64,000 nt of DNA from Phormidium tenue FACHB-886 (lineage in GTDB: Bacteria > Cyanobacteriota > Cyanobacteriia > Elainellales > Elainellaceae). The notes under the pieces are model-generated. The model was not told the origin of the DNA, searched no databases, and worked only from the letters and a program-made list of their open reading frames with translations. Of the stretch, positions 44,421 to 54,100 are shown piece after piece. The position numbers and the translations under genes were made by a program. Within the stretch, counting starts at the first letter, position 1. Each line of letters opens with the position of its first letter. The stretch covers positions 372,001 through 436,000 of the forward strand of contig NZ_JACXWX010000002.1 of assembly GCF_014764505.1 (NCBI RefSeq), in the 5' to 3' direction.

Positions 44421-44516
44421 ACTTCCTCTACCCCGTAGCACTAGCTACCCAGCACTAAGTTTGGTTAAGCTAAGCTCTGGAATCGAGGGGCTGAGTATGA
44501 AACCAAGGAGACGAGC

Positions 44517-45887
44517 ATGGCGGATTCTACACAGAAACGAGCGCACCGAGTTGTGATCGTAGGGGGCGGTTTTGGGGGGCTATATGCTGCTAAAGAGCTA
44601 GGGACGCGACAGGCGGGTCCTGCCCCAGTCGAAGTCACACTAATTGACAAGCGCAATTTTCATTTGTTTCAGCCGCTTCTCTATCAGGTGGCAACTGGAA
44701 CGCTATCGCCTGCTGATATCTCTTCGCCGCTGCGGGGCATCCTCAGTGGCTACAAGAATGTCAAAGTGCTGATGGATGAAGTTTGTGACATTGACCCAAC
44801 GCAAAAGAAGGTGTTCTTGCGGGGGGGCGAAGTTGAGTACGACTCGCTAATTGTAGCGACGGGTGTGAGCCACCACTATTTTGGCAATGACCACTGGAAA
44901 CCTACTGCTCCGGGTTTAAAGACGGTTGAAGATGCTTTGGAAATGCGCCGCCGCATTTTTGTGGCGTTTGAAGCAGCAGAGAAAGAAACCGATCCGGCAA
45001 AGCGTCAAGCTTGGCTGACCTTTGTCATTGTGGGCGGCGGACCTACCGGTGTGGAACTGGCAGGGGCGATCGCCGAACTTGCCTTCAAAACGCTCAAGCA
45101 GGATTTTCGCAGCATTGACACTGGCGAAGCTAGAATCTTGCTGCTAGAAGGCATGGATCGCATCCTACCTCCCTATCCTGCCGATCTGTCTGAGAAAGCA
45201 ACAGAATCGCTGACGAAAATGGGAGTAACCGTCCGTACAAAAACGCTTGTGACTAATATTGAGAACAATGTTGTGACAGCTAAGCAGGGCGATCAGGTTG
45301 AGGAGATCCCCGCTCAGACAATTCTTTGGGCAGCAGGCGTTAAAGCTTCAGCAATGGGCAAAGTGCTAGAGCAGCGAACGGGTGCGACGCTCGATCGTGT
45401 GGGTCGGGTGGTTGTGGAACCCGATCTAAGTATTGCTAACTATCCTGATGTTTTTGTGATTGGAGACTTGGCGTTGTATACCCATCAAGACGGCAAACCG
45501 CTGCCGGGTGTAGCGCCTGTAGCCATTCAGGAAGGGCAGTACCTCGCGAGGTTAATTCGAGAGCGGCTCAAAGGCTATGGGTTGCCATCTTTCCACTATA
45601 TCGATGCGGGCAGCCTAGCCGTGATCGGACAGAACAAAGCCGTTGCTAATCTTGGACATGTGCGTTTCTCAGGAGCGATCGCCTGGTTTGTTTGGATCTT
45701 TGCCCACATTTATTACCTGATCGAGTTCGACAACAAGCTAATTGTGATGCTGCAGTGGGGCTGGAACTACTTCACGCGCAACAGAGGTGCACGACTGATT
45801 ACGGGCGAGGGGTCACTTGTGCAGGTGAATGTAGATGCAAGCGGAAATTACAGCGTTCCACCTGCTAAATCACCTGTGGAAGTTTAG
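44517..45887 (+). CDS. Type II NADH dehydrogenase (NDH-2)
   Basis: A 456-residue membrane-associated flavoenzyme that passes electrons from NAD(P)H to quinone without pumping protons. The FAD loop is VVIVGGGFGGLYAAKEL near 12-28, the second dinucleotide loop is FVIVGGGPTGVELAGAIAEL near 169-188, and the family motif AAGVKASAMGKVL is near 276. The third FAD segment is VFVIGDLALY near 316. The C terminus has amphipathic and hydrophobic helices (IAWFVWIFAHIYYLIEFDNKLIVMLQWGWNYF) that bind the membrane. Length and motifs fit NdbA/NdbC-type cyanobacterial enzymes; which of them cannot be told. A GGAG-type ribosome site precedes the ATG at 44517. Confidence 0.93.
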   Translation: MADSTQKRAHRVVIVGGGFGGLYAAKELGTRQAGPAPVEVTLIDKRNFHLFQPLLYQVATGTLSPADISSPLRGILSGYKNVKVLMDEVCDIDPTQKKVFLRGGEVEYDSLIVATGVSHHYFGNDHWKPTAPGLKTVEDALEMRRRIFVAFEAAEKETDPAKRQAWLTFVIVGGGPTGVELAGAIAELAFKTLKQDFRSIDTGEARILLLEGMDRILPPYPADLSEKATESLTKMGVTVRTKTLVTNIENNVVTAKQGDQVEEIPAQTILWAAGVKASAMGKVLEQRTGATLDRVGRVVVEPDLSIANYPDVFVIGDLALYTHQDGKPLPGVAPVAIQEGQYLARLIRERLKGYGLPSFHYIDAGSLAVIGQNKAVANLGHVRFSGAIAWFVWIFAHIYYLIEFDNKLIVMLQWGWNYFTRNRGARLITGEGSLVQVNVDASGNYSVPPAKSPVEV

Positions 45888-45912
45888 CGAGGAGTGTGGT
45901 TTAACACATTAA

Positions 45913-45951
45913 AAGGATTGTTTCGATCGCAAAGCGATCGAAACAATCCTT
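45913..45951. terminator. Inverted repeat with 18-bp arms and 3-base loop
   Basis: Arms AAGGATTGTTTCGATCGC (45913-45930) and its complement (45934-45951) around the loop AAA. It lies between the convergent NDH-2 and esterase-RTX genes. There is no T tract. The inner part contains CGATCG palindromes on both arms. Confidence 0.7.
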
Positions 45952-45976
45952 GCTAATAATTCTTACCGAATAGATT

Positions 45977-48493
45977 TTAGGAAACAATCTGAAACTGATT
46001 TAGCTCTAGGCTCGCCGGTTGGTTAGCTAGCGTGGCGATCGGGACTCTGCCTGTGCTGCCTGTGCCGTCTACGTCAAACCAGAGAATGCCGTTGGTGTAG
46101 AGGAATGTGGGATTGGCGCTGATCGGTGTGTTGCCGTTCACCAAAACGCCTGTTGTAGCTGCTCCGCTGCTGAGACTTACGCCTCCCACTAAGCCACCCC
46201 CAAACCCGCTGGCAGAAATTCGCAGTAGGTCATCGCTACTAAAGTCGGTGATTGTATCATTGGCATCGCTAGGTCTTCTATAGAAAAACGTGTCTGTGCC
46301 GCCATTGCCCGTGAGGCGATCGATTCCGCCACCGCCTTGAATGACATTAGAAGCGGCGCTCCCGATTAAATCATCGTTGAACGCTGAACCACTCACATTC
46401 TCAATGCTGACTAGCTGATCGCTATCTACTTTGAATGTATTTTGGGCGATCCCAACTTTGTTCACCAGTCCGTTAAACCAAAGGTTGCCGATCTTGGTAT
46501 AACCTTGGCTATTAGGGTGAACACCGCTATCAGCATTGCCACCATGAGGGGAAATATCATTGCGCGTTAACCCGACCGTCTCCCCTAATATTGCACTCCG
46601 CATCTCTACAAATTCGACAGCTTTACCAGCAGCTTTTTTACTGTTGACTAGCTGTGGAATTGCTGCATTGTAGTCCTTAATCTTCTGTAGCTGAGCGGCT
46701 TGTTGAGCAGGGGTTGCTCTTTCATCTGCATCAGGTTGAACAGGCGGGATAGACGCTACCAGTACTCTGATATTGGCAGAAGAGTTTGTAATTTTATCAA
46801 TTAGCCCACTCAATTCTTGAATCATTCGGGCAGCAGAATCCCTGGTAAAAGTATCATTCGTGCCTGCCATCACCAGCACAATATCTGGCTGATTGCGAGC
46901 CAGGTATCCATTGACTTCATCGAACAGAAAATCGATTGTCTTGCCGCCGTGTCCCTCGTGATCTTTGTCGCCCAAACGCTCTGGACCCCCAGCCTCACCC
47001 CCCACAAAATCTATTGCTAATCCACTCTGAACTACGTTTTGCCAAAGCACAGATCGGTAGCCGCCGTCTCTTGCAGGATCGGTTCCATTCAGCCTGTTCA
47101 GGTTGCTATTCGTGACACCCAAGGTGATCGAATCTCCAAGCGGCATGATGCGTGCGACTCGGCTAGAAATCCCTGCTGCCAGATCAACAGTCATGCTGCC
47201 AACGGCATCGCTATAGCTGACGGTATCAGTGCCGTTACCCCCGTCGATTGTGTCATTACCAATGCCACCCAGCAATATATCGTTGCCGTTGTTGCCCCGC
47301 AGTAGATCATTGCCTCCAAAGCCGCGAATTACATTATTTTCTGCACCCCCACCGATCGTTTCGGCTTTGTCACTGCCATTCAGGGACTTTACTGTCAGCG
47401 CTACTTTAAAGGTTCCTAGCGCTTCGGTGGGACGAGCATTCCCCAAGCCATCGCTAACTTGGTTGGCAACTTGGCTAACTGTGTAGGTGCTATCATCCGC
47501 TCCATCCCAAAACCCGCCGGGTGCCGTAATCCGGTAGGTGGCAGTGCGGGGTGTACCGAGGCTAGGGGTGTCAAGCGCGACGAGAGTAGCCTTCTGCCTA
47601 TAGCCTTTGGGACTTGTAACTTCGATATCGTTGCCGTCTAGCGTTGCGATGTTGATGCCATTAACGTCGCTGTAGGTGACCGTGAAGTCGTAGCTGCTGC
47701 CCCCATCAAAGCTGAGGGTGGGGGCGGCAAGCGTGGCTGTGGGTGGCTTGCTGTTGATGTCGATCGAGAAGCTGCCGATTACCCCAGGAGGAAGGGGGTT
47801 GTTTCCAGCATCAGTAACCTGATTCGGCAGTAGGGCGATCGAATAATTGCCGTTATCTTGCGGTGACCAAGTGCCTTTGCGCGGATTAATACGATAGATA
47901 GCGATCCGGGATTTGCCATCGCTGGGTGCATCAACCCTGACAAAGGTAGCTTTTTGGCTGAAGCCTTTAGGTCCTGTGACTTGAATATCAGCGCTATCTA
48001 GCGTAGCGACTTTAATGGCAGCATTGTCGCTATAGGCGATCCCAAACTCATACGGGGCCGATCGGTTGGTCAGCAGGGGCAAGCTGGCAATCCGGGCGGT
48101 TGGCGAAATAGCGTCTGGAATATCGACCTGAAAGAAACTCAGCTTTTTACCCGGGTTGCGGCGAGATCCCTTGCCCTGCTGTAGAAAGACTCGATAGACA
48201 GCATTGTCAGGGAAATCCCAGCTGCCGCCGGGCGCGTTGAGCTTGTAGCGCAGCTTCGCGACAGTGCGCTGTTTATTGAGAGATAGCCGCACCAAAGTTG
48301 CCTGTTGCTCAAATCCAATTTCTGGAGCACTAACCCGAATCCCCAGCTCTTTCAGGCTATTTTTCTGAAGCTGATTGCCTTGGTATGTGACTTCAAAGAA
48401 CTGCCCTGAATTTTTGGGAGCTTTGATACTGGTAGCTTTCAGCCTTGCTTTTACATTTAGGCGATCGGGCTGAGAACTAGATTTTGGTTTCAT
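45977..48493 (-). CDS. CE3-like SGNH esterase nested in RTX repeats, with Ig-like repeats (paralogue 1)
   Basis: An 838-residue exoprotein without signal peptide. Residues about 15-365 contain three repeats of roughly 115 residues that look like Ig-type beta-sandwiches (second: TLDSADIQVTGPKGFSQKATFVRV; third: TLDGNDIEVTSPKGYRQKATLVAL). An RTX region begins near 372 (GGNDLLRGNNGNDILLGGIGNDTIDGG) and reaches VDLAAGISS near 442. Then comes an SGNH esterase domain like carbohydrate esterase family 3 (MPLGDSITLG with the Ser near 452, GGYRSVLW, DKDHEGHGGKTID, VLVMAGTND, VHPNSQGY with His near 658). RTX resumes at SIENVSGSAFNDDLIG. The end is shared with its two paralogues. The usual Asp three residues before His is Ser here, with Asp at minus four. 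Secretion by a type I system is inferred. Confidence 0.85.
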   Translation of the reverse strand: MKPKSSSQPDRLNVKARLKATSIKAPKNSGQFFEVTYQGNQLQKNSLKELGIRVSAPEIGFEQQATLVRLSLNKQRTVAKLRYKLNAPGGSWDFPDNAVYRVFLQQGKGSRRNPGKKLSFFQVDIPDAISPTARIASLPLLTNRSAPYEFGIAYSDNAAIKVATLDSADIQVTGPKGFSQKATFVRVDAPSDGKSRIAIYRINPRKGTWSPQDNGNYSIALLPNQVTDAGNNPLPPGVIGSFSIDINSKPPTATLAAPTLSFDGGSSYDFTVTYSDVNGINIATLDGNDIEVTSPKGYRQKATLVALDTPSLGTPRTATYRITAPGGFWDGADDSTYTVSQVANQVSDGLGNARPTEALGTFKVALTVKSLNGSDKAETIGGGAENNVIRGFGGNDLLRGNNGNDILLGGIGNDTIDGGNGTDTVSYSDAVGSMTVDLAAGISSRVARIMPLGDSITLGVTNSNLNRLNGTDPARDGGYRSVLWQNVVQSGLAIDFVGGEAGGPERLGDKDHEGHGGKTIDFLFDEVNGYLARNQPDIVLVMAGTNDTFTRDSAARMIQELSGLIDKITNSSANIRVLVASIPPVQPDADERATPAQQAAQLQKIKDYNAAIPQLVNSKKAAGKAVEFVEMRSAILGETVGLTRNDISPHGGNADSGVHPNSQGYTKIGNLWFNGLVNKVGIAQNTFKVDSDQLVSIENVSGSAFNDDLIGSAASNVIQGGGGIDRLTGNGGTDTFFYRRPSDANDTITDFSSDDLLRISASGFGGGLVGGVSLSSGAATTGVLVNGNTPISANPTFLYTNGILWFDVDGTGSTGRVPIATLANQPASLELNQFQIVS

Positions 48494-48619
48494 GAATTTC
48501 TCCAGTCTTCGGGAAACAAGATGAGAGGTTGGTGGGTGACTGGTAGAAGCAATCCTTTGATCAAGGACGAAACCACTAAAAAGAACTTGTTAGGAGTACG
48601 TGCTATGGGTGTCAGGCAA

Positions 48620-51001
48620 CTAAGTTAGGATGAATTGGTTTGGAGTGAGAGAATTTGGCTTAGAGGCAAGCGTGGCAATCAGGGTACGCCCTGCTCTTCC
48701 AGTGCCGTCTGCGTCAAACCACAGTTTGCCATCGTTATAAAGAAAGGTTGGGTCGTTGCTCAAAGCCCGATCGTCATTCACCAACACGCCTGTTGAAGCT
48801 GCTGTTGTACTTAAACTAGTACCGGCCGTTAAACCGTTGCCAAAGCCAGCTGCAGAAAGTTGAAAGCGATCGCCTGCGCCAAAGTCAGTGATTGTATCAC
48901 CACCGTGCCCCTGTGTTTGGTAGAAAAAAGTATCATTGCCGCCGTTCCCTGTGAGACGATCGCTGCCATCGCCGCCCTCTAGCCGGTTGTTGTCGTCGTT
49001 GCCAATTAAAGTATCAGCATAGGTAGAGCCAATCACAGCTTCGATATTGGCCAGAGTATCCTGATCGACCTTATAAGTTCCTTGTGCCGTTCCAACTTTG
49101 GTGGCAAGAGCGTCATACCACAGGTTTCCAATTTTGGAATAGCCACCGTATGTAGGATGAACACCATCATCTACCCTGGCTGTAGAAATATCGCTCATCA
49201 TCAGGCTTCGCATATCCACAAATTCAACCGCTTTGCCCACTGCTTTTTTGCTGTCGATCAGTGGTGAAATAGCAGCATTGTAGTCAACTGCTTTTTGAAC
49301 TACTGCTTCGCCACGAAACTCGGTGCGAACAGGTGGAATAGTAGAAACAAGTAGCTTGAGATCCGGTGAAAAATTCGTGATGCGATCGATCAACTGACCC
49401 AGTTTGTCGGTCATCACCTGAGCTGTATCTGCGGTTGCCAGGTTATTCGTGCCGATCATCAGCAGCACAACATCTGGATCAGCAGCGTTGAGCAGAGGAA
49501 TAGCGCGGCTATCAATTTGCTCAATGGTTTCGCCCGGATAGCCGTTGTGATCTTTGTCGCCTAAACTGTCGCCGCTGTCAGGCTGCTTCGGATTCGAGCC
49601 CACAAAGTCGATCGTTAAGTTGGCTTGCTGAAATTTCTGCCAGAGGGCAGTGCGATAGCCACCGTTACCATTGTCGCGGACGCCGGCGCGCGTAGAAACG
49701 ATGCCATAGGTAATCGAATCGCCTAGCGGCATTATGCGGGCTACTCGGTTGGCAATGCCAGCGTTTAAGTTGGCAGTAACGGGGCTGATAGCATCAGCAA
49801 AACTGGCAGTGTCGTAGCCTTCGCCGCCGTCAAGCGTATCTGCACCCGTACCGCCTAGCAGCGTATCATTGCCTTCAAAACCGTTGAGGGTGTCGCTGCC
49901 GCTACCGCCGCGAATCTGTTCGTCTTTGAAGCTACCGTTGATCGCATCGGTGCTGCTGCTGCCGTTGAGGAGGGTAATGCCTAGATTTACCTGGAACTGC
50001 CCTAAAGCGCCGCCGCCGCTGGTCTTGCCTTGCCGATCGTCTACCTGTCGGGGACGCAAGTTGATTTGGTAAGTCCCGTTGTCTTCTGCACCCCAGCTGC
50101 TACCAGGGGCAGTGACACGGTAGGTGACACTGCGATTGGTGTTGCTACCGCCCATGCTGACTAGAGAAGCAAGCTGGCTAAAACCTTTCGGACCTGTGAC
50201 CTGGATGTCCTTATCATCCAAGCTCTTTGAGTCAATGCCCGCTGCATCGCTGTAGGTAACAGTAAAGTCATAGCTGCTGTTGCCGATGCCTGCCAGCAGA
50301 TCGGCAGCAGATAGGGTAGCAGTGGGCGGCGTTTTATCGGGTGTTGGAGCGGGAGAATTTGGGGGGATAGGCGGTGCCGTGGGAGGGATAGTGAAAGTCC
50401 AGTGTCGAACAGTGTGGGCGTTAGGGCGTTGGTTTGTGGTCGCCGTAAAGCCTAGCCGCGACATCGTGCCAACTATTGCAGGCAAATCTACCCCCGCAGA
50501 CAGCAGCGCCGTTGTGGGCTTGCTCCGCCGATTTGACAGAAATAGATTCAGGCGATCGCTCGGGCCGTCATAATCGACCCAGGCAAACAGCTGCTTGCCG
50601 CTGTTTAGATCTAGCGGTGCGTTGCGGGTGATAATCGGCTTGTTCCCTTGTAGCAGGGAGACATGATTATTATTAGGGTCGCTGCCGTCTTTAACGGTAT
50701 CAAACTCGATCGCCAATTGTTTGCGGCTGTTTGTTTGGTTTTGCAGCACCACGCTCAAGCCGTTGCCGCCCTGAGTCCGGTTGCCCTGGTTCAGCCGAAA
50801 CTGGAAATTCAGCTGCCAAGAGGTATCGGGAGACAGGGCGATCGACTGCCTAGCAAAGGCACTACCCGTCTGGCGACGCAGCGCAGGCGTGAGCTGCAAG
50901 CCTTCCTTCGTTTGGCGAGCGCTCCCCTTCAGTTCAAGACGGGTAGCGCTGGATTTAAGCATCAACGCCTGATTAGTTGGCGTTCTAGAAGTTAGCGTCA
51001 T
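48620..51001 (-). CDS. L-type lectin plus CE3-like SGNH esterase nested in RTX repeats (paralogue 2)
   Basis: A 793-residue exoprotein from the ATG at 51001 (MTLTSRTPTNQALML); a TTG ten codons earlier is possible. Residues about 20-205 form an L-type (legume-like) lectin domain (TGSAFARQSIALSPDTSWQLNFQFRL, NGLSVVLQNQ, LAIEFDTVKDGSDPNNNHVSLL, WVDYDGPSDRLNLFLS). One Ig-like repeat (about 225-345) follows, then RTX (GGSGSDTLNGFEGNDTLLGGTGADTLDGG). The CE3-like domain has MPLGDSITYG with Ser near 428, GGYRTALW, DKDHNGYPGETI, VLLMIGTNN and DDGVHPTYGGY with Asp and His in the standard DxxH form near 612. RTX resumes at NIEAVIGSTYADTLIG. Of the three paralogues this one keeps the most complete active site. 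The shared end resembles a type I secretion C terminus. Confidence 0.87.
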   Translation of the reverse strand: MTLTSRTPTNQALMLKSSATRLELKGSARQTKEGLQLTPALRRQTGSAFARQSIALSPDTSWQLNFQFRLNQGNRTQGGNGLSVVLQNQTNSRKQLAIEFDTVKDGSDPNNNHVSLLQGNKPIITRNAPLDLNSGKQLFAWVDYDGPSDRLNLFLSNRRSKPTTALLSAGVDLPAIVGTMSRLGFTATTNQRPNAHTVRHWTFTIPPTAPPIPPNSPAPTPDKTPPTATLSAADLLAGIGNSSYDFTVTYSDAAGIDSKSLDDKDIQVTGPKGFSQLASLVSMGGSNTNRSVTYRVTAPGSSWGAEDNGTYQINLRPRQVDDRQGKTSGGGALGQFQVNLGITLLNGSSSTDAINGSFKDEQIRGGSGSDTLNGFEGNDTLLGGTGADTLDGGEGYDTASFADAISPVTANLNAGIANRVARIMPLGDSITYGIVSTRAGVRDNGNGGYRTALWQKFQQANLTIDFVGSNPKQPDSGDSLGDKDHNGYPGETIEQIDSRAIPLLNAADPDVVLLMIGTNNLATADTAQVMTDKLGQLIDRITNFSPDLKLLVSTIPPVRTEFRGEAVVQKAVDYNAAISPLIDSKKAVGKAVEFVDMRSLMMSDISTARVDDGVHPTYGGYSKIGNLWYDALATKVGTAQGTYKVDQDTLANIEAVIGSTYADTLIGNDDNNRLEGGDGSDRLTGNGGNDTFFYQTQGHGGDTITDFGAGDRFQLSAAGFGNGLTAGTSLSTTAASTGVLVNDDRALSNDPTFLYNDGKLWFDADGTGRAGRTLIATLASKPNSLTPNQFILT

Positions 51002-51067
51002 GCAATTTAGAAAGGTAGGGGCACAATGCAATGAACTGAGGACCTATAAGTCCTCTACCTGTAGTCT

Positions 51068-51094
51068 TTTGAACGGTGCTATTCACCGTTCAAA
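51068..51094 (-). terminator. Stem-loop between paralogues 3 and 2
   Basis: Arms TTTGAACGGTG (51068-51078) and CACCGTTCAAA (51084-51094) with a 5-base loop. It lies after the stop of the 51130-54222 gene and before the start of the next gene on the same strand, so it could partly separate the two transcripts. Confidence 0.6.
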
Positions 51095-51129
51095 GGACAA
51101 GTAGACCTGCGTGAGCAGGCTGCGTACAG

Positions 51130-54100
51130 CTACGCCACAATAGAGAGCTGGCTCAGTGACAAACTTGCAGGGCGAGTGGCTAGCTTGGCGATCTCCACTC
51201 TGCTGCCCGCCCCAGTCCCATCTAGATCGAACCAAAGCGAACCATTGCTGTAGAGGAAGGTGGGATCGCCGCTGATGGCGTTGTCCCCATTCACCAGCAC
51301 ACCTGTGCTTGCCGCTGAACCGCTGAGGTTGACACCCGCCGCCAAGCCACCGCCAAAGCCCGATGCAGAAAGCTGGAAGCGATCGTCCCCATCAAAGTCA
51401 GCGATTGTATCTGTGCCATCGCTGGCAGCCTGGTAGAAGAAGGTATCTGCCCCGCCGTTGCCGCGTAGACTATCGCTGCCATAGCCGCCCGCCAGCAGGT
51501 TGTTGCTGCTGTTGCCGCTGAAGCTGTCGTTGTAGACAGAGCCGATTAGATTTTCGATGCTGACGAGCGTGTCTTGATCGACTTTGTAGGTTCCTTGGGC
51601 TGTGCCGATCGTGCTGTTGAGCGAATCAAACCAGAAATTGCCCATCTTGTCGTAGCCTGAATCGTTGGGATGGACGTTGCTAGTTTGACCAATTACAATG
51701 TCGCTGAGCGTCAATCCCTTTGTCGCTCCCCATGTCTCGCTCCGCATATCGACAAACTCTACATCCCGTCCTATCGCTTTTTTACTAGCAACCACGCCCG
51801 GAATTAAGTTATTGAAGGCGGCAGCGTTTGCGGCGTTCGCATTGCTATCGCTGCGGGGTGCAATAGACGCAACGCGCACCTTAATATCTGGCGAATAATC
51901 GAGAATCTGTTGAACTAAAGTGCCTAGCTTATTCGCCATTATTTGTGGCGTGTCTTGAGAGACATTGTTTGTGCCTGCCATCAGCAGCACAACATCGGGA
52001 TTGGCATGGTTTAGATAGCCGCTGATATTGCTAGAAAGAAAATCGATCGTCTTGCCGCCATGTCCCTCGTTGTCTTTGTCGCCCACAAGGGTGCCGCCTG
52101 TTTGAGTTCCAACAAAATCAATGCTCAATCCATTCTGCTGAAACTTGTTCGACAGCACTGCTCGATAACCACCCTTGCCCGTGTACAAGTAAGGCTGTGA
52201 ACCCTTTTTGTTGCTAAGGCTTGCGTCGTCGCTGACGCCCAGCGTGATCGAGTCGCCCAACGGCATAATGCGGGCAGTGCGGCCAGCAATTCCTTGGCTC
52301 AGGTCTGCTGCAATGGCGTTGGGAGAGTAGGCATAGCTAACGGTATCTATCCCAATGCCGCCGTCTAGCCGATCGTTGCCTGTCCCGCCAATCAGGAGAT
52401 CATTGCCATCGTTGCCGTTTACGGTATCGTTGCCGCCCTGTCCCCAAATTTCGTCATTGCCGCCTGTGCCATTAAGGGTTTCAGCCGCATTGCCGCCTTG
52501 AATGGAGCCTGGGTTTGGGTTTGGAGTTGGAGTTCGAGTGGGGCTATAGGTAGAAAACTGCCAATTCTCGATATCTTGCTGGTTAATTGTGCCGCCTGTG
52601 CCCGCTGAGAAACCCACAAAGGCTCTAGAGCCAACGATCCCCGTCAAATCTACGTTGGCAGTCAGCGATGGTGCTGCAGTTGGTTTCACAGCAGTAGTGG
52701 ACAGGAAGACACTGAGCTGGTTGGTGATGCCGTCGTAGTCAATCCAGGCGTTAAGCGGGGAGCCACTATTCAAGTCCAGGCTGGCTGGCAGATTTGTGGT
52801 TGCCAACGCTTTATCAACATTGCCATCGCGCAGCAGCGAAATGTGGTTGTTGCTGCCATCCCAGCTGCCGCTGTTGTAGGTATCAAACTCGAGCGCCAAG
52901 CTTCTACGGATAGCAAAGGTAGTATATGGAGATTGCGTTTGCCCGCTGCCGTATCCTTGTTGCCCACCCGATCCGCCGAGGGCATTCAGGGGGTTAAGTC
53001 GATCGTCGTTCTGCAGCATGAAGACCATCCCACTGCCGCCGTTGGTGCCGTCCTTGCCAGAAAGACGGAACTGGAAGCGGGTGCTGAAGGAGGTGTTGGC
53101 ATCGAAGCTAAAGGGCGTATTAACAAAGGCGCTGCCCGCCTGATTCGATAGGTCAGGAGTGAGTCGCAGCACGGGACTTGCAGTTTTGACAGCATTGCCG
53201 TTTAGCGTCAGATTACTCTTATCGGTAAAGTCACTGTAGCTAAAGCCGGTATTGCCAGAACTTGGGATTGAGGGCGATGGCGCTGGTACGGGTGTAGGCG
53301 CTGGACTAAACGCCACAAACTCCCAGCTCTCAATGTCTTGGTTGTTGATATTTCCGCCTGTGCCTGCCGAGAAACCTGCAAAAGCCTGCGTCCCCACGAC
53401 GCTTTGTAAGTCTATCTTGCTGGTTAGTACGGCTGTAGCTGGCTGCGTATTGCCAGTAGACATAAAGACGCTGAGCCGATCGCTGACGCTGTCGTAGTCG
53501 ATCCAGGTATTGATCGACTTGCCGCTGTTTAGATCGAGCGTGCTGGTCGACAGGTTAGCGTTGGCTAGCGGCTTGGTGACATCTCCATCGCGCAATAGCG
53601 AGACGTGATTGTTGCTGCTGTCCCAAGTTCCGCTCTTGAAGGTATCAAATTCGATCGCCAAGCTCTTACGAATATCGCCATAGCCTTCTTTGGAGCCTGT
53701 TCCGCCCAGAGCTTGATTTGCAGCACCGTCGTTCTGCAACATGAAGACCATGCCGCTTCCACCATTCGTGCCATTGCCACCAGAAAGACGAAACTTGAAA
53801 CGGGTCTTGAATGAAGTATTGGCATCAACACGATAGGGTGTTTTGACGAAAGCACTACCAGCTTTGTCCTCTTGGGTGGGAGTCAGCCGCAGTACGTCTC
53901 CAGATCTGCTGCTGCTGCCGTTCAGCATTAGCTGCGAAACATCTGAAAAATTGTCAAACCGAATGGATGAATCCTCAGCAGCCCGAAATAGCCTAGCTCG
54001 TTTGGATTGCTTTCGGCGTTTAGAACGCTTAGATTTAGCGGAATGTTTGTTCTTCGAATTCTTACTTTCAAAGGGTTGGATCGCCTCAGCGTGAGCTTTA

